A stretch of 64,000 bases of DNA from assembly GCF_003702705.1 (NCBI RefSeq), contig NZ_QZMN01000001.1:310001-374000 (forward strand), given 5' to 3'. Positions 16,680 through 24,348 of this stretch are shown here, piece after piece (within the stretch, counting starts at the first letter, position 1; each line of letters begins with the position of its first letter). This stretch comes from Ornithinimicrobium cerasi (GTDB taxonomy: Bacteria; Actinomycetota; Actinomycetes; Actinomycetales; Dermatophilaceae). A model generated the notes under the pieces. It was not told the origin of the DNA. It was given only the letters and a program-made list of their open reading frames with translations, and searched no databases. Position numbers and translations under genes: made by a program.

Positions 16680-18311
16680 TCACGCGACGTCCGGCCGGGA
16701 GCAGTCGGGGGCACGAGGACCTAGCCTTTCGACACCGTCGACACCGTCGACCCCGTCGACCCCGTCGACACCTGGGGAGATGCGGCCGTGCAGCGAGGTG
16801 AGCACCGGGGGCGGTGGCCGGTAGGACTCCTCCCGCGGCTCGCGATGTCGTTCACGCTCCCGGGCGAGGTTGCAGCGGTGGCACAGGCCCCGCGCGTTGT
16901 CAGCGTCCGTGGTCCCGCCCTCGCTGTGCCGGAGGACGTGGTCGACGTCGCGGATCGGCGCCCCGCACCAGGAGTTGCGGCAGGTGCGGTCCCGGGCGAT
17001 GACGAAAGCCCGCACCGAGCCGGTGAACACCCGTCGGCGGGGATCACGACCGACGAGCCGGCCGGTCACGGCGTCCACGTAGAGCCGGCGCACCCACGCC
17101 TGGGCGGCCCTTGCCGACCCCTCGCCCTGGCCCGTACCTGAGGTGGCGGACACTGGGGTGGGGCAGCCTGAGGTGGGGGAGGCTGAGCTGGCGGGGCGTG
17201 GGGTGGGGGAACCCGAGGCGGGGGTCGGGGTGGAGGAGACTGAGCTGGCGGGGCGTGGGGTGGGGGAACCCGAGGCGGGGGTCGGGGTGGCGGAGGCTGA
17301 GACGGCGGGGCCGGCGGCGGGTGGGGGCGCGCCGTGCGCGAGGCGGCAGTCCCAGGTCGTGCACCGTCCGCCCTCGGGACACGGTGGCGGCACGGTCGTG
17401 CCCGTCCCCTCTGGCGTCGCCTCGTCGCCGACAGTGGCTCGGAGGAGGTCGCGCGCCATCTCGGCCGGAATCGGTCCGTAGCCCTCCAGGTCGGCCGCGT
17501 CGCTGGCTCCTCCGAAGACCGCGGCATCCGTCATGACCAGTCCGACCTCGACGTCGATCCCGTCGACGACCGCGCGCCCGGTCAGGCGCGCCACCAGCTC
17601 GTCCGCCATCAGCTGGTTGAGCCCGCGCGGGTCGCCGCTGGCCCGCGCGGCGACGGCGTGCTGACGGAGCGCCTTGTAGCACGCGACGGCTGCCGGGGCG
17701 GGCAGCCTGGCGGACAGGGTCGCCATCACGTCCGGGGCGGGACGGACGGAGACACCCCGGTCCTGGGCTGCGCGGCGGGCGCGTCGGACGAAACCGGCCG
17801 GGTCGACCGCGTAGACGAGCGCGCGCGCCGCGCTGCCGATCTCGCGGCTGCTGGCTCCCTCCAGCGAGGCGGCCAGTCGTTCGTCGACCTCGACCCGGTC
17901 GGCGCGGTCGAGGCACGTGGTCGCCTCGGTGATCAGCCGTGCCTGATAGCTGTTGATGGTGCCTGCCTGAAGCGCCTCGAGCGTGCGCGGCATATCCTCG
18001 ACCAGGGCTCGAGCGCTGCTCAGGTCACGGCTGCCCCAGTAGGGAGAGGTCTTGCGCGCGGCGGCAAGGTCGTCGGCCACGGCCCGTCCCCGCCGCCGCG
18101 CGGGCACGCCAGCGGCCTTCTGGGCCGCGACCTGCGACGTCGCGAAGGCCGCCTGGGTGCGGACGTCGAGGGCGGCCAGCGACCGGGTGAGGTCCTCCAT
18201 CGAGCGCAGCAGACTCAGTCGCTCGGTGTCGTCCAACGCGGCGACGTCGAGGCTGAGCAGCTCCGCCCGCACCTCCTCGACGCGGTGCGCCACGCCAGGA
18301 TGAGCGCCCAT
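16680..18311 (-). CDS. DUF222 / HNH endonuclease-signature protein (13E12-like)
   Basis: A 543-residue protein with an N-terminal helical DUF222 domain (about 1-290) and a C-terminal HNH nuclease motif (about 435-490): CRNSWCGAPIRDVDHV, the HSEGGTTDADN stretch and GLCHRCN, with the expected Cys, Asp-His and Asn residues. Between them is a Ser/Thr/Pro-rich linker made of 19-residue repeats, and the tail has VDG repeats. Proteins of this kind are multi-copy in mycobacteria (13E12 family), where some belong to the DNA-damage regulon. The ATG at 18311 is preferred over GTG 18320, though neither has an ideal ribosome site. A LexA-like box lies upstream. Confidence 0.88.
   Translation of the reverse strand: MGAHPGVAHRVEEVRAELLSLDVAALDDTERLSLLRSMEDLTRSLAALDVRTQAAFATSQVAAQKAAGVPARRRGRAVADDLAAARKTSPYWGSRDLSSARALVEDMPRTLEALQAGTINSYQARLITEATTCLDRADRVEVDERLAASLEGASSREIGSAARALVYAVDPAGFVRRARRAAQDRGVSVRPAPDVMATLSARLPAPAAVACYKALRQHAVAARASGDPRGLNQLMADELVARLTGRAVVDGIDVEVGLVMTDAAVFGGASDAADLEGYGPIPAEMARDLLRATVGDEATPEGTGTTVPPPCPEGGRCTTWDCRLAHGAPPPAAGPAVSASATPTPASGSPTPRPASSVSSTPTPASGSPTPRPASSASPTSGCPTPVSATSGTGQGEGSARAAQAWVRRLYVDAVTGRLVGRDPRRRVFTGSVRAFVIARDRTCRNSWCGAPIRDVDHVLRHSEGGTTDADNARGLCHRCNLARERERHREPREESYRPPPPVLTSLHGRISPGVDGVDGVDGVDGVERLGPRAPDCSRPDVA
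16731..16772 (-). repeat. 9-bp tandem repeats coding a (VDG)n tail
   Basis: GACACCGTC / GACCCCGTC repeated about 4.7 times near the 3' end of the HNH gene, giving alternating VDG residues; each unit is in frame so length changes keep the reading frame. Confidence 0.9.
17183..17310 (-). repeat. 57-bp in-frame tandem repeats in the HNH gene linker
   Basis: Two full copies (from 17183 and 17240) and the start of a third (17297), with period 57 bp, encode a 19-residue Pro/Thr/Ser unit (TPTPASGSPTPRPASS...). The copies are nearly identical in DNA, suggesting recent expansion. Confidence 0.92.
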
Positions 18312-18373
18312 CCTCCCCACCCCCTCCGGTGGTCTCGTCGTGGTCGCCCTCCCCGGCGTCCTCTCCTGCTCCC

Positions 18374-18379
18374 ATGCTA
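18374..18379 (-). promoter_or_regulatory. -10-like element for the HNH gene
   Basis: TAGCAT on the minus strand, 62 nt from the ATG. A 17-nt spacer puts the -35 region at 18397-18402 (CTGAAG), which overlaps the LexA-like box. Confidence 0.4.
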
Positions 18380-18398
18380 CGCGGAGCCAGGGTCATCT

Positions 18399-18414
18399 TC
18401 AGACAGGTGTTCGA
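18399..18414 (-). promoter_or_regulatory. LexA-like SOS box upstream of the HNH gene
   Basis: On the minus strand TCGAAC-ACCT-GTCTGA: one perfect half site and 10 of 12 matches to TCGAAC-N4-GTTCGA. It covers the presumed -35 of the HNH gene. Confidence 0.5.
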
Positions 18415-18520
18415 TAATGTGGACGGCGTGTCGCCCGGTCGGGAGGGTGTGGACGACGCCCGCCCGCCGCGCGCCCCGCTCCGGGTCGAGGCGGACCGAG
18501 AGGATCACCGGCGCTGTCGG

Positions 18521-18526
18521 CATACT
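18521..18526 (+). promoter_or_regulatory. Leaderless promoter -10 of the SDR gene
   Basis: CATACT ends 7 nt before the ATG at 18534 and no Shine-Dalgarno is visible, so transcription probably begins at the start codon. Confidence 0.6.
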
Positions 18527-18533
18527 CGACCGC

Positions 18534-19289
18534 ATGAGCACTCGACCGACGGCAGTGGTGACGGGCGCGAGCGGCGGAATCGGGCGTGCCTGCGCCGTGC
18601 GTCTCGCGCAGGACGGGTATGACGTGTGGGTCACCGCGCGCCGGGCGGACCGGGTGCGGGAGGTCGCCGACGAGATCGGCGGACGCGCGCTCGCCGTCGA
18701 CATCACCGACCCGCAGGACGTCGCCCGGCTGGCCGCCGAGGTCGGCGACCGTCTGGACGTGCTCGTCAACAACGCCGGTGGCGCGCTCGGCATGGACCCC
18801 GTCGCGGAGGCCGACCTGGATGGCTGGCGGACGATGTTCGAGACGAACGTCCTCGGCACGGTGTCGGTCACCAAGGCGCTCCTCCCGGCCCTGCGCGCGG
18901 CCGAGCACGGCACGATCGTCGTCATCGGGTCGACGGCCGGGGGCGTGGCCTACGAGGGTGGCGGTGGCTACTGCGCCGCGAAGTATGCCGAGCGCGCCGT
19001 CGTCGACACCCTGCGCCTGGAGCTCAACGGCACGAGGGTGCGGATCAGCGAGATCGCCCCCGGCATGGTGAACTCCGAGTCCTTCTCCCTCACCCGGCTC
19101 CACGGCGACGAGGAGGCGGCGGCGAAGGTGTACGCCGGCGTCGAGGACCCCCTGACCCAGGAGGACGTCGCCGAGTGCGTGGCCTGGGTCGTCTCGCTGC
19201 CCGGCCACGTCAACATCGACCGCATGGTGGTCCGCCCCGTCGCGCAGGCCGCCGCGCACAAGGTGCACCGTGCCCCGCTGACCGACTGA
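18534..19289 (+). CDS. Short-chain dehydrogenase/reductase (SDR)
   Basis: A 251-residue classical SDR acting on an unknown alcohol or ketone with NAD(P). Motifs: cofactor site TGASGGIG (about residues 10-17), NNAGG, catalytic Ser in VVIGSTAGGVAYEG, and the YCAAK tetrad segment (Tyr and Lys); APGMVNSE follows. The start is set by the ATG directly behind a CATACT -10, with no ribosome site. It is divergent from the HNH gene and is followed on the same strand by the inositol-phosphatase-like gene after a possible hairpin. Confidence 0.92.
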   Translation: MSTRPTAVVTGASGGIGRACAVRLAQDGYDVWVTARRADRVREVADEIGGRALAVDITDPQDVARLAAEVGDRLDVLVNNAGGALGMDPVAEADLDGWRTMFETNVLGTVSVTKALLPALRAAEHGTIVVIGSTAGGVAYEGGGGYCAAKYAERAVVDTLRLELNGTRVRISEIAPGMVNSESFSLTRLHGDEEAAAKVYAGVEDPLTQEDVAECVAWVVSLPGHVNIDRMVVRPVAQAAAHKVHRAPLTD

Positions 19290-19294
19290 ACGCG

Positions 19295-19330
19295 CACGCC
19301 CACCCCCCTCGGGACACCGGGGCGGGCGTG
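19295..19330 (+). terminator. Possible terminator after the SDR gene
   Basis: CACGCCC and GGGCGTG arms with further C-run/G-run pairing enclose a short loop 5 nt after the stop; the next gene's -10-like hexamer begins directly behind it. Confidence 0.45.
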
Positions 19331-19331
19331 A

Positions 19332-19337
19332 CACGCT
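19332..19337 (+). promoter_or_regulatory. Leaderless promoter -10 of the IMPase-like gene
   Basis: CACGCT followed by 6 nt and then the ATG at 19344; no ribosome site is present. Confidence 0.4.
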
Positions 19338-19343
19338 GGGTCC

Positions 19344-20144
19344 ATGCCCAGGCCGATGGACACCGACGCCGTGCTGACCCTCCTGCAGGAGACGGCGGAG
19401 GCGGTCATCAACCCCCGCTTCCGCGCGCTCGTCCAGGCCGAGATCAGCTCCAAGACGCACCCGGGCGACCTCGTCACTGTCGCCGACCGGGAGGCCGAGG
19501 TGCTGATCGCGCGTGCCCTGCGAGCGGCATACCCGCAGGCCATGGTCCTGGGGGAGGAGGAGTATGCCGGGGATGCGCGGCTCCTCGACGCCTTCCGGGC
19601 GGCCGACCACGCTTTCACCGTCGACCCCGTCGACGGGACCCGCAACTTCGTCCACGGCTCGCCCGACCACGCGGTGATGGCGGCCGAGGTCGTGGCCGGG
19701 CAGACCGTGCGCGCGTGGATCTGGCAGCCGCAGCACGAGGTGGCCTACGTCGCCGAGCGCGGGTCCGGCCTGTGGCGCGACGGGGTGCAGGTCCGACGCG
19801 CCGCGGCCCCCGAGGCGCCCGAGGACCTGGACGTCCGCACCTCCACGCGCCGCAGCGTCGGCACCACGCTCGGGCCGGTCGGACCGATGGGGCTCACCTG
19901 GGTCAGCTGCGGGATCGACTACCCGCAGCTGGCGACGGGGGGCTGCGACGGGCTGGTCTACGGCGGCACGATGCCGTGGGACCACGTGCCCGGTGCGCTC
20001 ATGATCGAGGAGGTCGGCGGCGTGGTCGGCACGACGGACGGGGAGGTCTACGGCCCCCGCAGCCGGCCCCGCGGGATCGTCGCGGCCGCCGATGAGCGCA
20101 TCTACCGGCTGCTGGTCGAGCACCTCGGGGAGATGAGGGTGTAG
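19344..20144 (+). CDS. Inositol monophosphatase family protein
   Basis: A Mg-dependent sugar or inositol phosphatase of 266 residues. The metal-ligand motifs are present in order: GEEEY (about residue 72), DPVDGTRNFVHG (about 94-105) and the C-terminal WDHVPGALMIEEVGG. The true substrate may be inositol phosphate, histidinol phosphate or a nucleotide phosphate; sequence alone does not decide. The start at 19344 is set by the leaderless -10; a second Met lies four codons on. It is the last plus-strand gene before a repeat-filled gap and the glycan cluster. Confidence 0.9.
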   Translation: MPRPMDTDAVLTLLQETAEAVINPRFRALVQAEISSKTHPGDLVTVADREAEVLIARALRAAYPQAMVLGEEEYAGDARLLDAFRAADHAFTVDPVDGTRNFVHGSPDHAVMAAEVVAGQTVRAWIWQPQHEVAYVAERGSGLWRDGVQVRRAAAPEAPEDLDVRTSTRRSVGTTLGPVGPMGLTWVSCGIDYPQLATGGCDGLVYGGTMPWDHVPGALMIEEVGGVVGTTDGEVYGPRSRPRGIVAAADERIYRLLVEHLGEMRV

Positions 20145-20150
20145 CTCGCG

Positions 20151-20254
20151 GCACCTCGTATGGCGTGCACGCGCCACTCACCTGAGTGGCTACGGCCCGG
20201 CCGCACCTCGGATGGCGTGCACGCGCCACTCACCTGAGTCGCTGCTGCCCCGGG
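20151..20254. repeat. Two tandem 52-bp repeats with an embedded hairpin
   Basis: Copies start at 20151 and 20203; the first 41 nt of each differ at only two positions. Copy 1 holds the perfect inverted repeat GCCACTCA-CC-TGAGTGGC (20173-20190) and the palindrome GCGTGCACGC; copy 2 breaks the hairpin with one change. It lies between convergent genes and may act as a terminator or be a REP-like element. Confidence 0.9.
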
Positions 20255-20292
20255 AGGCCCGACGATCGAGCGGGGCCGGCGGGCCAGGGGTC

Positions 20293-20850
20293 CTACGAGC
20301 CGACGGGGCGGGGTGGGGGGGCCTGCGGATCGATGTCGCCGGCAGGGCGCCGATGGTCGCCTCGGCCCCCGAGGCGACCATCATGGTTGTGCCCCTGCTG
20401 ATGCCCAGGGTCGCCGTGACCCTCGAGGCGCTCTCGCTTCTCCCCGGTCGTGGTGCCCGGCCGGACGTGATGGCCCTTCGTGTCGTGGATCGCCGCCCGC
20501 AGCGCCATCTCCCGCGCGAGCGTGGTCACCTGCTGCTCCATGTGCCTCATGCGCCGGTAGGAGGAGGCGACGTAGCCGAGGAAGAACACCGTGAGTCCGT
20601 AGAGGAGCAGGTCCGCGCCACGGCCGACGCCGAGCACCTGCGCCACCCGGGTGAGCAGCACCGGGAAGAGCACCGCCATGGCGGCGAGCAGCACGAAGCC
20701 GCCGAGCATGAGGCGGCGCACCGCCTGGTGCCGCGCGCCCGCGCTGGAGGCGTTGAGCATCGCGGTGATCACCACGATGGCCACGAGCAGGAGGATCTTG
20801 ATCAGGGGTTGGTCGACGATCCCGTCGCCCCCGGTGGTCGCGGCGAACAT
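20293..20850 (-). CDS. DUF2304 membrane protein
   Basis: A 185-residue protein with three hydrophobic segments (about 16-33, 48-68 and 78-98) followed by a short helical stretch (EQQVTTLAREMALR). This is the DUF2304 layout, a small membrane partner usually encoded beside polyprenyl-phosphate glycosyltransferases. The last 75 residues are an unusual polar His/Gly/Arg-rich tail that most DUF2304 proteins, typically about 115 residues long, lack. It follows the GT2 gene by 8 nt and is surely co-transcribed with it. Confidence 0.85.
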   Translation of the reverse strand: MFAATTGGDGIVDQPLIKILLLVAIVVITAMLNASSAGARHQAVRRLMLGGFVLLAAMAVLFPVLLTRVAQVLGVGRGADLLLYGLTVFFLGYVASSYRRMRHMEQQVTTLAREMALRAAIHDTKGHHVRPGTTTGEKRERLEGHGDPGHQQGHNHDGRLGGRGDHRRPAGDIDPQAPPPRPVGS

Positions 20851-20858
20851 GTCCGGCC

Positions 20859-21542
20859 TCACTTCAGGATCGTGTCGACGAGGATGTTGACCGAGTTGAT
20901 CAGGGACTGGCCCTTGGCCTTGCTGTAGTCGGTGTAGACGATGTGCACCGGGTGCTCCGCCCAGGGCAGGCCGGTGCGCCCCAGCTGCAGCACGATCTCG
21001 GTCGCGTGGGCCATCCGGTTCTGCCGCAGGTCCAGCGCGGTGGCCGCGTCCCGGCGCAGGACACGCAGCCCGTTGTGGGCGTCGGTCAGCCGCATCCCGG
21101 TCTGCTGGTTCGTCAGCCACACGGCGGCCTTGAGCACGACCTTCTTCAGCAGCCCGGGCCGGGTGCGGTCGTCGAGGAACCGCGAGCCGAAGACGACGGC
21201 GAGATCCTCCTGGCGAGCACGTTCCACCATCGCTGCCGCGTCCTCGACCCGGTGCTGGCCGTCGGCGTCGAAGGTCACCAGGTATGCCGCGTCCGTCGCG
21301 CCGAGCGCGTACGCCATACCCGTCTGGAGCGCGGCGCCCTGACCGAGGTTGAAGGGGTGGCGCACGACGACGGCGCCCGCGGCCTCCGCCCGGGCCGCCG
21401 AGTCGTCGGTGCTGGCGTCGTCCACGCAGAGGATGTGCGGAAAGATCGGGCGCGCACGCCGGACGACGTCCTCGATGACGGTCGCCTCGTTGAACAGGGG
21501 GATCACCAGCCAGGCGTCCTCGATCGGGGGCGATAGGGTCAT
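20859..21542 (-). CDS. GT2 glycosyltransferase, dolichyl/undecaprenyl-phosphate sugar synthase type
   Basis: A 227-residue GT-A enzyme that likely moves a sugar from a nucleotide donor to polyprenyl phosphate on the cytosolic membrane face. It opens with WLVIPLFNEATVIEDVV, then CVDDASTDDS, HPFNLGQGAALQTG and the metal site TFDADGQH (DxD), and ends with the family's HIVYTDYSKAKGQS. There are no membrane helices; the neighbouring DUF2304 protein probably supplies the membrane part. ATG 21542 follows GGGAGG. It is divergent from the acetyltransferase gene with only 34 nt between start codons. Confidence 0.93.
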   Translation of the reverse strand: MTLSPPIEDAWLVIPLFNEATVIEDVVRRARPIFPHILCVDDASTDDSAARAEAAGAVVVRHPFNLGQGAALQTGMAYALGATDAAYLVTFDADGQHRVEDAAAMVERARQEDLAVVFGSRFLDDRTRPGLLKKVVLKAAVWLTNQQTGMRLTDAHNGLRVLRRDAATALDLRQNRMAHATEIVLQLGRTGLPWAEHPVHIVYTDYSKAKGQSLINSVNILVDTILK

Positions 21543-21576
21543 GGCACCATCCTCCCGTACCCGATCAAGGAGTCCC

Positions 21577-22185
21577 GTGGCAACACGCATCGTCGACAGC
21601 GCCGACGTCTCCCCGGAGGCCGTCATCGGGGACGGGACCTCCGTCTGGCACCTCGCGCAGGTGCGGGAGCAGGCGGTCCTCGGCCGGGGCTGCGTCGTGG
21701 GACGCGGCGCCTACATCGGCACGGGGGTCGAGCTCGGGGACCACTGCAAGGTCCAGAACTACGCCCTCGTCTACGAGCCGGCGCGGCTGGCCCGGGGCGT
21801 CTTCGTCGGACCCGCCGCGGTGCTGACCAACGACACCTTCCCGCGGGCCATCAACCCGGACGGCTCCCTGAAGGACGCCGCCGACTGGCAGGCGGTGGGC
21901 GTGACGGTGGAGGAGGGGGCCTCGATCGGGGCGCGCGCGGTCTGCGTGGCGCCCGTGACGATCGGCGCCTGGTCCACCGTCGCCGCGGGGGCGGTCGTCA
22001 CCCGTGACGTCCCGGCGCACGCGCTCGTGGTGGGCGTCCCGGCCCGTCAGGTCGGCTGGGTCGGCCGCGCCGGCCACCCCCTGGAGAGCACCGACACCCC
22101 CGGGCGCTGGCGCTGCCCGACCACCGGCACGACCTACACCGAGCACGACGGCACCCTGACCGAGGAAGGCACCACCCATGACTGA
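21577..22185 (+). CDS. Left-handed beta-helix acyltransferase, WbpD/WlbB-like
   Basis: Likely acetylates the 3-amino group of a UDP-2-acetamido-3-amino uronic acid. The 202 residues show hexapeptide-repeat coils from about residue 12 to 150 (IGDGTSVWH, VLGRGCVVGRGAYIGTG, CKVQNYALVYEPARL, VFVGPAAVLTND, ASIGARAVCVAPVTIG) and the closing HALVVGVPARQVGWV, close to WbpD/WlbB. A cysteine-containing C-terminal extension (RWRCPTTGTTY) follows. GTG 21577 is chosen for AAGGAG 5 nt upstream. Its end overlaps the aminotransferase start by 8 nt, forming a three-gene sugar-modification operon. Confidence 0.9.
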   Translation: MATRIVDSADVSPEAVIGDGTSVWHLAQVREQAVLGRGCVVGRGAYIGTGVELGDHCKVQNYALVYEPARLARGVFVGPAAVLTNDTFPRAINPDGSLKDAADWQAVGVTVEEGASIGARAVCVAPVTIGAWSTVAAGAVVTRDVPAHALVVGVPARQVGWVGRAGHPLESTDTPGRWRCPTTGTTYTEHDGTLTEEGTTHD

Positions 22186-23308
22186 GCGCACGGACGAGCT
22201 CCCCATGATCCCTGCCGCGAGGCCGATCATCGGGGAGGAGGAGCGGGCGGCGGTGGACCGGGTGATGCGCTCGGGGATGGTGGCCCAGGGGCCGGAGGTC
22301 GCGGCGTTCGAGCGGGAGTTCGCCGACGTGCTGGTGGGCGGGCGGACGTGCGTGGCGGTGAACTCGGGGACCTCGGGGTTGCACCTGGGGTTGCTGGCGG
22401 CGGGGATCGGGGCGGGGGATGAGGTGATCGTTCCCTCGTTCACGTTCGCGGCGACGGCGAACTCGGTGGCGCTGACGGGGGCGACGCCGGTGTTCGCGGA
22501 CATCAGCGAGGACACGTTCAACCTGGACCCGGAGTCGGTGCGGGCGGCGGTGAGCGACCGGACGGCGGCGGTGATGCCGGTGCACCTGTACGGGCACCCG
22601 GCGGAGCTGGGCGCGCTGGGTGCGGTGGCGGCGGAGGCGGGGATCGCGTTGTTCGAGGACGCGGCGCAGGCGCACGGGGCGACGTACGGGGGTGCTCCGG
22701 TGGGGTCGTTCGGGGTGTTCGGGATGTTCAGCCTGTACCCGACGAAGAACATGACGTCGGGGGAGGGCGGGATGGTTTCGTGCGCGGACGAGGAGATCGC
22801 GCGGGGGGTGCGGCTGCTGCGCAACCAGGGGATGGAGAAGCAGTACGCGAACGAGGTGGTGGGGCTGAACAACCGGATGACGGACATCCACGCGGCGATC
22901 GGTCGGGTGCAGCTGGGCAAGGTCGGGGCGTGGACGGCGCAGCGGCAGGCGAACGCGGCGTGGCTGGACGCGGCGCTGGGTGATGTCGTGGTGGTGCCGC
23001 CGGTGCGCGAGGGGTGCACGCACGTGTACCACCAGTACACGGTGCGGGTGGCCGGTGCCAGCGGTGCGGAGCGGGACCGGGTGGTGACCGCGTTGCGGGA
23101 GGAGCACAGGGTGGGGTGCGGGGTGTACTACCCGACGCCGAACCACGAGCTGGTGTCGTTGGCGCGGTTCGCGCCGGAGCGGGAGCTGCCGGTCACGGCG
23201 CGGGCGGCGGCGGAGGTGATCTCGCTGCCGGTGCACCCGTCCCTGTCGACCGGTGACCTGGAGCGGGTCGCGGCGGCGGTGCACGCGGTGCTGGGGGCGG
23301 GCGCGTGA
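22178..23308 (+). CDS. DegT/DnrJ/EryC1 PLP aminotransferase, WbpE/WlbC-like
   Basis: A sugar aminotransferase of 376 residues that would install a 3-amino group on a 3-keto UDP-uronic acid. Motifs: GTSGLHLGLLAAGIGAGDE, PSFTFAATANSV, PVHLYGHPAEL, EDAAQAHGA and the PLP lysine in FSLYPTKNMTSGEGG. From about its tenth codon the gene is written with G-ending codons (gtg, gcg, ggg) in place of the C-ending codons used in flanking genes, a sign of a different origin. It overlaps both neighbours (8 nt upstream, 4 nt downstream as GTGA). Confidence 0.95.
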   Translation: MTERTDELPMIPAARPIIGEEERAAVDRVMRSGMVAQGPEVAAFEREFADVLVGGRTCVAVNSGTSGLHLGLLAAGIGAGDEVIVPSFTFAATANSVALTGATPVFADISEDTFNLDPESVRAAVSDRTAAVMPVHLYGHPAELGALGAVAAEAGIALFEDAAQAHGATYGGAPVGSFGVFGMFSLYPTKNMTSGEGGMVSCADEEIARGVRLLRNQGMEKQYANEVVGLNNRMTDIHAAIGRVQLGKVGAWTAQRQANAAWLDAALGDVVVVPPVREGCTHVYHQYTVRVAGASGAERDRVVTALREEHRVGCGVYYPTPNHELVSLARFAPERELPVTARAAAEVISLPVHPSLSTGDLERVAAAVHAVLGAGA

Positions 23309-24348
23309 GCGCGGGTATGCGGTCGGCGCCGGGGCCGGGGTCGGCGGGGGTGCTGCCGGAGGGTGGCACGGTGCGGATGGGGTTGATCGGGCTGGGCTCG
23401 ATGGGTCGTCACCATGCCCGGGTGATCCGGTCGGTGGAGGGCATGGAGCTGGTGGCGGTGGCCGACCCGGTGGGGGACCGGCACGGGGTGGCCGGTGGCC
23501 TGGAGGTGCTGCCGGACGTGGCGTCGTTGATCGGGGCCGGGCTGGACGCGGCGATGGTGGCGGTGCCGACGTACCTGCACGAGGAGGTGGCGCTGGCGCT
23601 GTGCGAGGCCGGGGTGCACACGATGGTGGAGAAGCCGATCGCGGCGACGGTGGCCTCGGGGCAGCGGGTCGCGGACGCGTTCGCGGCGGCGGGGCTGGTC
23701 GGTGCGGTCGGTTACGTGGAGCGGTGCAACCCGGCGCTGCTGGAGATGCGGCGCCTGATCGGGGCCGGTGAGCTGGGGGAGATCTACCAGATCACCACGT
23801 CCCGGCAGGGTCCGTTCCCGGCGCGGATCGCCGACGTGGGCGTGGTGAAGGACCTGGCCACGCACGACATCGACCTGACGGCCTGGTTGGCGGGGTCGAC
23901 GTACGAGCGGGTGGCGGGGGAGGTGACGCACCGTTCCGGGCGTCAGCACGAGGACATGGTCGTGGTGACCGGGCAGCTGGCCAGCGGGATCATCGTCTCG
24001 CACACGGTCAACTGGCTCTCGCCGGTGAAGATCCGCGAGACCGTGGCCACCGGGGAGAAGGGTGCGTTGATCGCAAACACGCTCACCGGTGACCTGACGC
24101 TGGTGAAGAACGGTGACGTGACGACCGAGTGGGACCGGGTCTCGGCCTTCCGCGGGGTGTCCGAGGGCGACTCCACCCGCTTCGCCCTGGCCCGGCGCGA
24201 GCCCCTGCTGGTCGAGCAGGAAGGCTTCCGCGACGCCCTCTGGGGCCGCCCCTCGGAGACCGTCTCGATGACCGAGGGCGTCAACACCCTCCGCGTCGTC
24301 GAGGCCGTCCTGGAGTCCGCGGCCACCGGCCGGACCGTCACGCTTTGA
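23305..24348 (+). CDS. Gfo/Idh/MocA-family oxidoreductase, WbpB/WlbA-like
   Basis: An NAD-dependent sugar dehydrogenase of 347 residues, by context oxidising C3 of a UDP-N-acetyl uronic acid. After a 22-residue N-terminal extension the Rossmann motif is GLIGLGSMGRHHARV, then MVEKPIAATV (EKP) and the catalytic-domain HDIDLTAWLAG. Codon usage matches the aminotransferase gene until about 24,140 and then turns back to C-ending codons for the last 65 residues, so a recombination edge may lie inside this gene. Its stop overlaps the next start (TTGA). Confidence 0.93.
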   Translation: MSAGMRSAPGPGSAGVLPEGGTVRMGLIGLGSMGRHHARVIRSVEGMELVAVADPVGDRHGVAGGLEVLPDVASLIGAGLDAAMVAVPTYLHEEVALALCEAGVHTMVEKPIAATVASGQRVADAFAAAGLVGAVGYVERCNPALLEMRRLIGAGELGEIYQITTSRQGPFPARIADVGVVKDLATHDIDLTAWLAGSTYERVAGEVTHRSGRQHEDMVVVTGQLASGIIVSHTVNWLSPVKIRETVATGEKGALIANTLTGDLTLVKNGDVTTEWDRVSAFRGVSEGDSTRFALARREPLLVEQEGFRDALWGRPSETVSMTEGVNTLRVVEAVLESAATGRTVTL

